This document shows positions 1-5,742 of a DNA stretch of 5,742 bases, piece after piece (positions within the stretch are counted from its first letter, which is position 1; every line of letters begins with the position of its first letter). Origin of the DNA: Planctomycetaceae bacterium (GTDB taxonomy: Bacteria > Planctomycetota > Planctomycetia > Planctomycetales > Planctomycetaceae). The translations under genes were made by a program, and so were the position numbers. The notes below the pieces were generated by a model. It did not search any database, was not told where the DNA came from, and worked only from the letters and a program-made list of their open reading frames with translations. The DNA lies in assembly GCA_015487825.1 (NCBI GenBank), contig WFOZ01000651.1, forward strand, positions 1-5,742. Reading direction: 5' to 3'.

Positions 1-781
1 GCCCACCACCGCCGGCACCGGCTCTGAGACCACCAAAAACGCCGTGCTCTCTCGCCTCGGCCAGTTCAAAAAATCCTTCCGCCATGAAACCCTGGTCGCC
101 AGGGAAGCTTGGTTGGATCCCAGCTTTCTGCCCGATCTACCCAAACCGGTGCTGCACGCCACCGCCATGGACGCCTTCACGCAACTGCTGGAGTCCTATG
201 TCACCCGCAAAGCCAATCCCATCACCGACGCATTGGCCTGGCAGGGGATGCAGCTGTGGCTGAATGCCCTGAGCGAAACGGAAAGCGCTGATGAGGCCAC
301 ACGACAGAACGCTTATGGCCGTCTGATGCTGGCGGCGACCCTTTCCGGCATTACCCTGGCCAATGCCGGACTGGGCGCCGTTCATGGTCTGGCCGGACCG
401 GTAGGCGCCTACTGCAAAGCACCCCACGGCATGGTCTGCGCCGCCCTGCTCGCCCCCATCACCCGGGCTAATATTGAAGCGCTCCAGCAGACTGACACGC
501 CAGAAGCCCAGACCACCCTGCATAAATACACCCAGGTGGGCCGCCTGCTGGCGCAGGATCTGACCTTAACCTTAAGTGACGAAGCTGCCCTTGAGGCGCT
601 GCAAACCCAACTGCAATCCCTGACGGAGCGCTACGGTCCTGGCAGTCTGACCCCCTATGGCTTGGATGATGCAGTGATCGAACAGGTGATCGCCACCTGC
701 CGCGCCGGCTCTATGCTGGGCAATCCGATAACACTCACGGACATGCAATTACGAAACAGCCTAAGGAAAGCCTATGCATGA
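1..781 (+). CDS. Iron-containing alcohol dehydrogenase family protein, C-terminal part (5' end beyond window)
   Basis: Probable NAD(P)-dependent, metal-dependent alcohol dehydrogenase (group III family, relatives of FucO and maleylacetate reductase); substrate not predictable. The frame is open from base 2, so the GTG at 44 is internal and not a start. The first visible residues, PTTAGTGSETT, are the family's coenzyme-binding motif, normally about 140 residues into a roughly 385-residue protein, so about 260 C-terminal residues are present. Next come MDAFTQ (bases 167-184), ESYVTRKANPITDA, GLGAVHGLAGPVGA and APHGMVCAALL, then the C-terminal SMLGNPITLTD. Metal-ligand positions relative to FucO are Asp (170-172), Gln in place of His200 (182-184), His (383-385) and His (425-427); FucO His267 is Gly (395-397). 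From memory, these substitutions occur in a subfamily, so the protein need not be inactive. The stop codon overlaps the end of convergent pelE. The gene is clearly GC-richer than the pel genes and has no evident link to Pel synthesis. Confidence 0.93.
   Translation, partial: PTTAGTGSETTKNAVLSRLGQFKKSFRHETLVAREAWLDPSFLPDLPKPVLHATAMDAFTQLLESYVTRKANPITDALAWQGMQLWLNALSETESADEATRQNAYGRLMLAATLSGITLANAGLGAVHGLAGPVGAYCKAPHGMVCAALLAPITRANIEALQQTDTPEAQTTLHKYTQVGRLLAQDLTLTLSDEAALEALQTQLQSLTERYGPGSLTPYGLDDAVIEQVIATCRAGSMLGNPITLTDMQLRNSLRKAYA
772..781. other. Convergent 3' overlap of the dehydrogenase gene and pelE
   Basis: The dehydrogenase stop TGA (779-781) and the pelE stop TAG (minus strand, 774-772) lie inside each other's last codons, giving a 10-bp tail-to-tail overlap. 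No GC-rich hairpin with a T-run is visible at either gene end, so transcripts from the two sides probably run into one another or end by a factor-dependent route. The overlap also marks the base-composition change between the two sides. Confidence 0.85.
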
Positions 782-1806
782 TGCACACTGGCATCGCCTG
801 TCCAAAAATCGACAATAGGTCGCAATGCGCCAACAACTTGACCCAAATTGCGATATTGCGTTAACAGAGCGTTCACTTCATCATAGCGCCCCTGGTAAAA
901 AACAGCTTCGGCCAACCAGGGCAACACTTCCCGATCCGAAACCTCCAAATCCATAGCCTTTTTAAAAGCTCGCTCAGCATCCTGATACCGCTCCCTATGG
1001 AGTTCAATACGCCCCAACAAGAACCAAGCATTCCCACTTTCTTCAAACTGCAAAACTTCCAATAAATATCTTTTTGCTTCGTTGAGAAAATGTTTTTTCA
1101 AATCTTGCTGTGCGATTCCCAAATACGCCAAATCCCAAAAGCCTTGAGCAATAAGAAAGTTCGTTTCCCTACAGGCTTTATCACTGCCACCCCTTTTTAA
1201 CTCTTTCTGTAAAGTTATGATCCTTTCACTGATCTCTTTCTCGATGTCTTCCAATAAAGAGTATGCTAATAACCGAACCTCATCATCCGTATCAACCAAA
1301 GCCTTTTGAAGCAAGCGAATCCGCTCTTTTCTAGGCAACTGTCGCGACAGAAGGATTGCTTTTAACTTTTTATTTGTATCAGATGCGGCCTCGAGAATCT
1401 GTCTCAAACTTGCAAAAGAAATAGGGACACTTGGGTTGATTGATACGGCCCGATATGGCAAATCAGGCATGCTCAAGCTATTCCAGGCGTCTTTTTCCTT
1501 GTCTGGTTTTGGATGCGTATAGGGCCATATCATGCCGAGAATGACACCCCATACACTTACAAAAGGCACAAAAACAATAATCAGGCCAAAAAAATAAAAA
1601 GACTGAATCCATCCGCCATCGAAAACCTCTTTAAACTTTTTATAAGTGATGTAAAACAGAGGTAAGATTGTGGCCAAATGAAAAACATAATAAAACCAAA
1701 AAGCATCCTCCTCCCCATTACGTTGCAAGAAGAATGCAAACCCTACGATTTCCAAAAAACAGGCCATGCCGACCATCAGCCAGTCACTATATCCTAGTGA
1801 CCTCAT
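772..1806 (-). CDS. pelE: PelE, inner-membrane TPR protein of the Pel polysaccharide synthase complex
   Basis: 344 residues, close to the roughly 330 of Pseudomonas PelE. In Pel systems PelE is an inner-membrane component that associates with PelD, PelG and the glycosyltransferase PelF. Visible here: hydrophobic segments at about residues 7-27, 36-56 and 67-94 (the last possibly re-entrant or two short helices), a linker, a helical region with the conserved-looking DTDDEVRLLAYSLLEDIEK (about 172-190), then TPR-like helix pairs at about 210-250, 257-289 and 292-322, e.g. AWFLLGRIELHRERYQDAERAFKKA. The start was chosen at ATG 1806, with GGGA seven bases upstream; a GTG directly before it (1809) would add one residue. 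The start lies inside the end of pelD (20-nt overlap), which suggests translational coupling. The stop TAG lies within the last codons of the convergent dehydrogenase gene. pelF does not follow. The identity rests on gene order plus architecture, as PelE is the least conserved member. Confidence 0.88.
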   Translation of the reverse strand: MRSLGYSDWLMVGMACFLEIVGFAFFLQRNGEEDAFWFYYVFHLATILPLFYITYKKFKEVFDGGWIQSFYFFGLIIVFVPFVSVWGVILGMIWPYTHPKPDKEKDAWNSLSMPDLPYRAVSINPSVPISFASLRQILEAASDTNKKLKAILLSRQLPRKERIRLLQKALVDTDDEVRLLAYSLLEDIEKEISERIITLQKELKRGGSDKACRETNFLIAQGFWDLAYLGIAQQDLKKHFLNEAKRYLLEVLQFEESGNAWFLLGRIELHRERYQDAERAFKKAMDLEVSDREVLPWLAEAVFYQGRYDEVNALLTQYRNLGQVVGALRPIVDFWTGDASVHHA

Positions 1807-3148
1807 CACCCATTCCCGCTTTTTCTAAAACTTTTGATACCGCTCGCTCACTTTTTGTTTCCACGTGCCATATTTCAACACCCAATGTATCCAGTGTCTG
1901 CCCAATCCTCTCCTTGACGATAGATCTCAGTCTGGAAAAGTAACCTTGCAAGCCAATTTCATCCGTAACAGGTAAAAGCAATAATAACTTGTATGTTTCA
2001 GAACCGTCTTTCCGACATAAAACATCCAGCCCTCTGCGCATCTGCTCAACAAGCGCAACAAAGTCTCCTCCCATTTCATTGCGCTCCACTTTCATCAACA
2101 CAAGCATGCCAGGAACGCCGTACACTTTCCGATTGTATATGGAGCGCTTTAAGTTCACTCTGAACAATAAACATTGATCATCTTCATCGTGATAGATACG
2201 CACATAACGCGCGTAATTGATATAGTCTGCGGCACTACCCGCCAACACTGACAACAACCTGAGATTACGGGCTTCAAAAGCAAAAAACGATATTTTCTTA
2301 ACCAGGACAATCCCGTATAAATGCTCTTCACAGTCGATGAGTGGAATCACGACCTGATATTGGGTGTTGAATGTCTCCTCCTCACTTTCTACCGCATCCT
2401 GACGAATAGACACCAACTTTCTACTTTTCAAGCACGCCTGAACAAGATCATCCGACACATCAATAGAAAACACCTCTCCAACACAGGCTAGCGGCTGCGC
2501 TATAAGCTGCGCTTCATCCTCATTCCAAGGGAGCAGCGCCGCCTGATGCAAATACCCATGCTCCACCATGATACCCAACACGCTTTCTGCCACACGCTCA
2601 TTCAGAGATATTTCCTTTTCCTGGCTTAATAATTTAATCAGGCTCTGTAGCACCTCTCGTATGTTCTGTCCACACTCACCCAAACGCATTTGGAGCTGCT
2701 CATGAGACCTCTTCAATAAATGGAAGCTTCGTGTGAATTCATCAAGGCGAATTTGTCGATAATAATTTGAGTGTTGGAGGATATCGATATTTTTCTGCCA
2801 ATAATCTCGGAACTCTCCCGACAACATCGTGACGATTGCGACACCTATAAAAAAAACATACTCTTTTTCTTGAATGGCTGTCGACCGTAATAATTCATAC
2901 TCTAAAGCATAAAGCAATACCACACTTAGGACAGACACCAAGCCATATAAGAAACCATATCTAAGCGCCACCAGAACGGTGGAAATGATCAGCCAAGGAA
3001 ACGCGCTGTTGATGAAAAAAGGATCATCTGGATTGTAAACGTGTCCTATCACGATAGGAACACTGATAATAATAAAGCTTTCCAGCCCCCCCCACCATTT
3101 AGGAAGAGCCTTTTTTCTCTCCGACTTATTTCGATAACTGACTGACAC
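1787..3148 (-). CDS. pelD: PelD, membrane-bound c-di-GMP receptor activating Pel synthesis
   Basis: 453 residues, about the same as Pseudomonas aeruginosa PelD (455). Four hydrophobic segments lie at about 21-36, 48-62, 64-85 and 97-111. They are followed by a coiled-coil-like stretch (about 115-158), a GAF domain (about 160-310) and a C-terminal degenerate GGDEF domain (about 320-450). The c-di-GMP inhibitory-site motif RxxD is present as RGLD (R372-D375). Five residues later the GGDEF position reads DGSET (381-385), so cyclase activity is not expected. R406 or R408 is the candidate for the third binding arginine (R402 in P. aeruginosa). Known role: c-di-GMP binding to PelD is required for polymer production. 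The start is GTG at 3148: the next Met is near residue 108, and the frame is closed by a stop at 3170-3172 with no ATG between. The ribosome-binding site is weak (AGAG nine bases upstream). The gene lies 16 nt after pelC and overlaps pelE. A G8 run covers codons 19-21. Confidence 0.95.
   Translation of the reverse strand: MSVSYRNKSERKKALPKWWGGLESFIIISVPIVIGHVYNPDDPFFINSAFPWLIISTVLVALRYGFLYGLVSVLSVVLLYALEYELLRSTAIQEKEYVFFIGVAIVTMLSGEFRDYWQKNIDILQHSNYYRQIRLDEFTRSFHLLKRSHEQLQMRLGECGQNIREVLQSLIKLLSQEKEISLNERVAESVLGIMVEHGYLHQAALLPWNEDEAQLIAQPLACVGEVFSIDVSDDLVQACLKSRKLVSIRQDAVESEEETFNTQYQVVIPLIDCEEHLYGIVLVKKISFFAFEARNLRLLSVLAGSAADYINYARYVRIYHDEDDQCLLFRVNLKRSIYNRKVYGVPGMLVLMKVERNEMGGDFVALVEQMRRGLDVLCRKDGSETYKLLLLLPVTDEIGLQGYFSRLRSIVKERIGQTLDTLGVEIWHVETKSERAVSKVLEKAGMGDEVTRI
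3086..3093 (-). repeat. G8 homopolymer near the 5' end of pelD
   Basis: Eight consecutive C on the plus strand, hence eight G in the coding strand of pelD, spanning codons 19-21 (Trp-Gly-Gly). It stands out in an AT-rich gene and lies just before the first membrane segment. A one-base slip would truncate PelD early. Whether it varies in nature cannot be seen here. Confidence 0.9.
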
Positions 3149-3164
3149 CCAATTCGTCTCTGGC

Positions 3165-3728
3165 TTACTTTAAAGAGCGCTTTTCATGTTGACGTTCAAT
3201 TTTCATTCTCTCTAATATTTCGAGTACAACCCTCTGTGCCGTCATTGAAACTGATTCCCTACCCCATCCAGAGCGCGCACCTGTACCACTCCACACCACG
3301 TGCCCTGTCTTAACATCTATAATCTTGACCGTGATGCCTACTGCGGGCTCACCATCTAAACCCGCCTTATAACGCCACTCATTTACACTACCTGATATGC
3401 CATACCGAAATCCATGCTGACGCGCCCAAGCCAACCCCTTCTCATATCGTGCGACATCATCTATAAGCAATAAAGGCGTCTCATGTTCAATATTGTCGCG
3501 ATATTTAGTTAATGTAATTCTCTTTTTAATAAGCACTAATGAAGAAAGAATATCCTCTACATTTCTAGCCGCCCCCGGCATTTGTGTATTATTTAAAAAT
3601 GGCAAAAGCACCCACCGATCTGTATCTTGAACAAAAATCACTTTATCTGATGTATTAACCGTTGCGCACCCTGATAAAAATATCAAGGCACTAAACACAA
3701 ATAATTTTAACAATTTGAAATAATGCAC
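3165..3728 (-). CDS. pelC: PelC, outer-membrane lipoprotein of the Pel export channel
   Basis: 187 residues with the GTG start chosen here (P. aeruginosa PelC is about 172). The N-terminus has a lysine-containing n-region, a hydrophobic core and the lipobox LSGC, giving lipidated Cys21. Ala at +2 predicts outer-membrane sorting. The mature protein shows the family's conserved blocks: WVLLPFLNNT (39-48), VNEWRYKAGLDGEPAVG (115-131) and WSGTGARSGWGRES (146-159), followed by a basic tail. Known role: PelC forms a dodecameric ring on the periplasmic face of the outer membrane that guides the cationic polymer towards the PelB porin. An upstream in-frame ATG at 3758 would give 197 residues, but it has no Shine-Dalgarno and puts charged and aromatic residues ahead of the signal peptide. 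The GTG at 3728 has GGAG at a six-base spacing. The 5' third of the gene is very AT-rich. It lies downstream of pelB and 16 nt before pelD. Confidence 0.95.
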   Translation of the reverse strand: MHYFKLLKLFVFSALIFLSGCATVNTSDKVIFVQDTDRWVLLPFLNNTQMPGAARNVEDILSSLVLIKKRITLTKYRDNIEHETPLLLIDDVARYEKGLAWARQHGFRYGISGSVNEWRYKAGLDGEPAVGITVKIIDVKTGHVVWSGTGARSGWGRESVSMTAQRVVLEILERMKIERQHEKRSLK

Positions 3729-3734
3729 ACTTCG

Positions 3735-3738
3735 CTCC
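3735..3738 (-). promoter_or_regulatory. Shine-Dalgarno site fixing the pelC start
   Basis: On the minus strand GGAG is followed by six bases (CGAAGT) and then GTG at 3728-3726. This is a canonical spacing and the only good ribosome-binding site near the 5' end of pelC. The alternative ATG at 3758 is preceded by an AT-rich stretch without a purine-rich match. The choice also gives a normal 20-residue lipoprotein signal peptide. Confidence 0.65.
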
Positions 3739-3780
3739 AAAGTGTAAAAAAATACCATAAATAAAACATCGACTTCAGTT

Positions 3781-3810
3781 CTTATACAAAAATATCATAT
3801 TCGTCTTTAA
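3781..3810 (-). promoter_or_regulatory. Possible weak internal promoter ahead of pelC
   Basis: In the AT-rich pelB-pelC gap the minus strand reads TTAAAG (3810-3805), an 18-base spacer, then TATAAG (3786-3781). The -10 matches TATAAT at five of six positions, but the -35 matches TTGACA at only three. In a region with about 28% GC such matches arise easily, so this is a candidate only. If real, it would give pelC-pelD-pelE transcription independent of pelB. Confidence 0.2.
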
Positions 3811-3821
3811 TACGCTATTTT

Positions 3822-5742
3822 CTAACGCCCCCAAAATACACTATATGTCAACCGTGACTCCCAATAAGGTTGTGTGGTGCTCAACCCATCCGTGCCCCAC
3901 CTTATAGAAATACCTAGCTCATCATCACTCATGACACGCCAACCCAATCCAGCATAAACACCATAATCAAAAACATTCCTAACCCATTGATATCCCAAAG
4001 ACATTTCTACAGACCACCGAGGCGATGGCGAAGCATGTGATATCCTATGTACCTCTCCATGTTGCCATTGCGTGGTTAAACCAACGCGCCCATATTCACT
4101 CGGCAATATGGTTTCAACAGGCGGCGTCACCGCAAACAAGGCCAAAAGACGCGGTATTCGAGATGGTTTGCTGACCGTTGCGCTGAACCACTCAAGCGTT
4201 CCTCCAACACGCCAAACAGGATCTCCATCCCAAAGCTGATAAGTCAACGTGGCTTGTGCATAAGGCCCTTCTCCTACACGCTCCCCCCATAACGAAGCGA
4301 ACCGACGCCATCCAGCAGCCATATTCATATAAACATTGCGCTCTGCAATATATTCAATCTGCGTTTCTCCGCCTTCCTGAAGTCCCCATCCCCATAAAGT
4401 ACCACTCACCTCCGGTCGCGTTGCCTGGTAAAGACGCACCCCATAGCGCAACCGTTGCCCATATTGATATTTCCAGTCAATATCCATGCCGGCGACTTGA
4501 CGGAAGGCTCGGTCCTGGAGAGATACTGTCAACCTTCCTAGGTATCTACTTCCCCCCGTCTGCCACATCAATCGTGCATCTGCTTGATCTTTCTGATAAA
4601 CCGGAAGTATCTGCGTTGAATGCAAAACGTAACGTTTGAGGTCAACACCCCAAGCTCGCTTTCCACCAGCGATGCGTCCAATCTTCGCTTCAAATAAGCC
4701 GATATCCAAAATATCCCGTGTCGTGGCCTTCACTCCCACCAACAACCCGTTTTCCAAAGCACTTCTCACACTAACGACTGCTCGCCGAACTTGTGCAACG
4801 ACCGTATCTCCTGATGCCCACTCCAATGCGGCCAGCCCCTCCGAAACCGCTTTTCCGGACATTCCCAAACGGTTTAGTGCCACAACCCGGTCTGCTTGAG
4901 GCAGATATTGATAATGAGTCAGAACGTGATGCAATATCGCCTCATCAGACATCATCAGCCCGTACCCCAATTGTTGCCATCCCGGCAACTTGATACCCAA
5001 GCGTCTCGCTTGACCATAGTAATACTGCGCTGACAGCACATCACTCTGCGCCAAAGCCCACTCCATCAGGACTTCAACCCGAAGCCGCTCACTAAAATGG
5101 CGCCCCACCTCCTTCAATAAGGACCACGCCACAGGCGCTCCCAAAAATTGGTGAGTGAGCGCCAGCAGTTGCCTCTGATCCTCAACTTGCAATCCCTCCG
5201 CAATATAGCGTGTGAGCAAAGTACGCCACACATACTGTTTCAAACGATCCGCATAAACCGGGAGACCACTTAGCTTGAACGCCTCGGCCATCCCCAGCAA
5301 CCAGTCCGGGTTTTCTTGATGAAAAGGGAGACCTTGCTTAAACCAGTACAACGCGCGTGCATACTCACCAATCGACATATACCCATACGCTAAGATGGCC
5401 GTCCAATCGTTATCTTGGCTAGCTGGCATCCGCGCTTGCAACGCATCCAGATAGCCTTTCAAAAAGGCTGATTCGGATTTCAATTCCTTAGCATGAGCAA
5501 TCAGAGACCATATGAATGCCTTCTGAATATCCACATTATTCGGCTCTGACAATAAAGCCCGCCCCCAACCTTCCCATGCAAGCTTCAACTCGCCTTTTAA
5601 CTCAAACAGCCTTGCTTGAAGCGCCCAATAAACAGACTGAGATTTCGGAGACTTTGGATATTCGATCTGACTCAACCATGTTGATGCTTGATCAACATCT
5701 CCCAATTCCAGCACGATACGGACTGCGTATAATTTCTTCTCC
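3822..5742 (-). CDS. pelB: PelB, TPR scaffold and outer-membrane export porin, C-terminal part (5' end beyond window)
   Basis: The frame is open to the right edge, giving 639 visible residues; P. aeruginosa PelB has about 1190, so roughly half is present. The GTG at 5714 is internal: the reading frame and helical repeat pattern continue upstream of it. Counting residues from that codon, about 1-320 are helical TPR-type repeats (clear examples near 28-60 and 103-150, with W-LGMAEAFKLSG and ARALYWFKQGLP patterns). From about 325 to the end, alternating aromatic/polar strands with short turns form a beta-barrel (e.g. RLRYGVRLYQATRP, YAQATLTYQLW, GVYAGLGWRVM, SRLTYSVFWGR). Known role: the TPR region binds the deacetylase/hydrolase PelA in the periplasm and the 16-strand barrel exports Pel, working with PelC. 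The chain ends FWGR rather than in a terminal Phe. GC content is intermediate, higher than in pelC-pelE. The next gene, pelC, follows after 93 nt. Confidence 0.93.
   Translation of the reverse strand, partial: EKKLYAVRIVLELGDVDQASTWLSQIEYPKSPKSQSVYWALQARLFELKGELKLAWEGWGRALLSEPNNVDIQKAFIWSLIAHAKELKSESAFLKGYLDALQARMPASQDNDWTAILAYGYMSIGEYARALYWFKQGLPFHQENPDWLLGMAEAFKLSGLPVYADRLKQYVWRTLLTRYIAEGLQVEDQRQLLALTHQFLGAPVAWSLLKEVGRHFSERLRVEVLMEWALAQSDVLSAQYYYGQARRLGIKLPGWQQLGYGLMMSDEAILHHVLTHYQYLPQADRVVALNRLGMSGKAVSEGLAALEWASGDTVVAQVRRAVVSVRSALENGLLVGVKATTRDILDIGLFEAKIGRIAGGKRAWGVDLKRYVLHSTQILPVYQKDQADARLMWQTGGSRYLGRLTVSLQDRAFRQVAGMDIDWKYQYGQRLRYGVRLYQATRPEVSGTLWGWGLQEGGETQIEYIAERNVYMNMAAGWRRFASLWGERVGEGPYAQATLTYQLWDGDPVWRVGGTLEWFSATVSKPSRIPRLLALFAVTPPVETILPSEYGRVGLTTQWQHGEVHRISHASPSPRWSVEMSLGYQWVRNVFDYGVYAGLGWRVMSDDELGISIRWGTDGLSTTQPYWESRLTYSVFWGR

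Noticed and set aside
44..46. GTG as the start of the dehydrogenase
   Set aside because: The frame continues upstream to the window edge and encodes the conserved PTTAGTGSETT motif, so the true start is outside the window.
137..523. Minus-strand open frame opposite the dehydrogenase gene
   Set aside because: Its translation has no recognisable domain, and it lies antisense to a strongly conserved coding region, so it is a shadow frame of a GC-rich gene.
765..810. ATGCAT-centred near-palindrome at the gene junction as a terminator or attachment site
   Set aside because: The symmetric part is only a few bases, has no GC-rich stem or T-run, and no direct repeat partner was found in the window.
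1668..2177. Small plus-strand open frames opposite pelD and pelE
   Set aside because: No domain, no ribosome-binding site, and fully antisense to well-supported pel genes.
2821..2860. A8 run (T8 in the coding strand of pelD) as a second slippage site
   Set aside because: Runs of T encoding Phe are expected by chance in an AT-rich membrane-segment region and there is nothing to distinguish it. The G8 run is the more unexpected of the two.
4256..4993. Three overlapping plus-strand open frames opposite pelB
   Set aside because: Their translations are low in complexity and rich in Pro, Ser and Thr, with no ribosome-binding sites. They are explained as the antisense of the PelB TPR/barrel region.
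5712..5714. GTG as the start of pelB
   Set aside because: The frame is open to the window edge, and PelB normally has several hundred more N-terminal residues of TPR repeats.

Overview
The window comes from a Gram-negative bacterium, most likely a proteobacterium. The evidence is an outer-membrane lipoprotein with a lipobox, an outer-membrane beta-barrel porin, and a co-oriented set of genes recognisable as pelB, pelC, pelD and pelE of the Pel exopolysaccharide (biofilm matrix) system. The genus cannot be decided from the sequence.

Layout. Bases 1-781 (+) hold the C-terminal two thirds of an iron-containing alcohol dehydrogenase, open at the left edge. From 772 to the right edge everything is on the minus strand and reads right to left in the order pelB (C-terminal half only, its 5' part lies beyond base 5742), pelC, pelD, pelE. 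The spacing is 93 nt between pelB and pelC (with the GTG start preferred here for pelC), 16 nt between pelC and pelD, and a 20-nt overlap between pelD and pelE. This fits one polycistronic unit with translational coupling at its end. The pelE and dehydrogenase genes converge and overlap by 10 bp, so nothing resembling an intergenic terminator separates them. There is no gene-free stretch over 100 bp, and no RNA gene, insertion sequence or CRISPR array was seen.

How the genes work together, from established knowledge of Pel. PelD is an inner-membrane c-di-GMP receptor that switches on synthesis. PelE is an inner-membrane/TPR partner of PelD in the synthase complex with the glycosyltransferase PelF and the transporter PelG. 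PelC is an oligomeric outer-membrane lipoprotein funnel, and PelB is the TPR scaffold plus export porin. PelD here keeps an RxxD inhibitory-site motif and has a degenerate GGDEF position, as expected of a c-di-GMP receptor that is not a cyclase.

Most notable points. pelF and pelG do not follow pelE, where the classical pelABCDEFG order would place them; an unrelated convergent gene sits there. Base composition changes sharply at that junction (GC-rich dehydrogenase, AT-rich pelC-pelE). pelD carries a run of eight Gs near its 5' end. This is a recognisable known system with an unusual border, not a new system.
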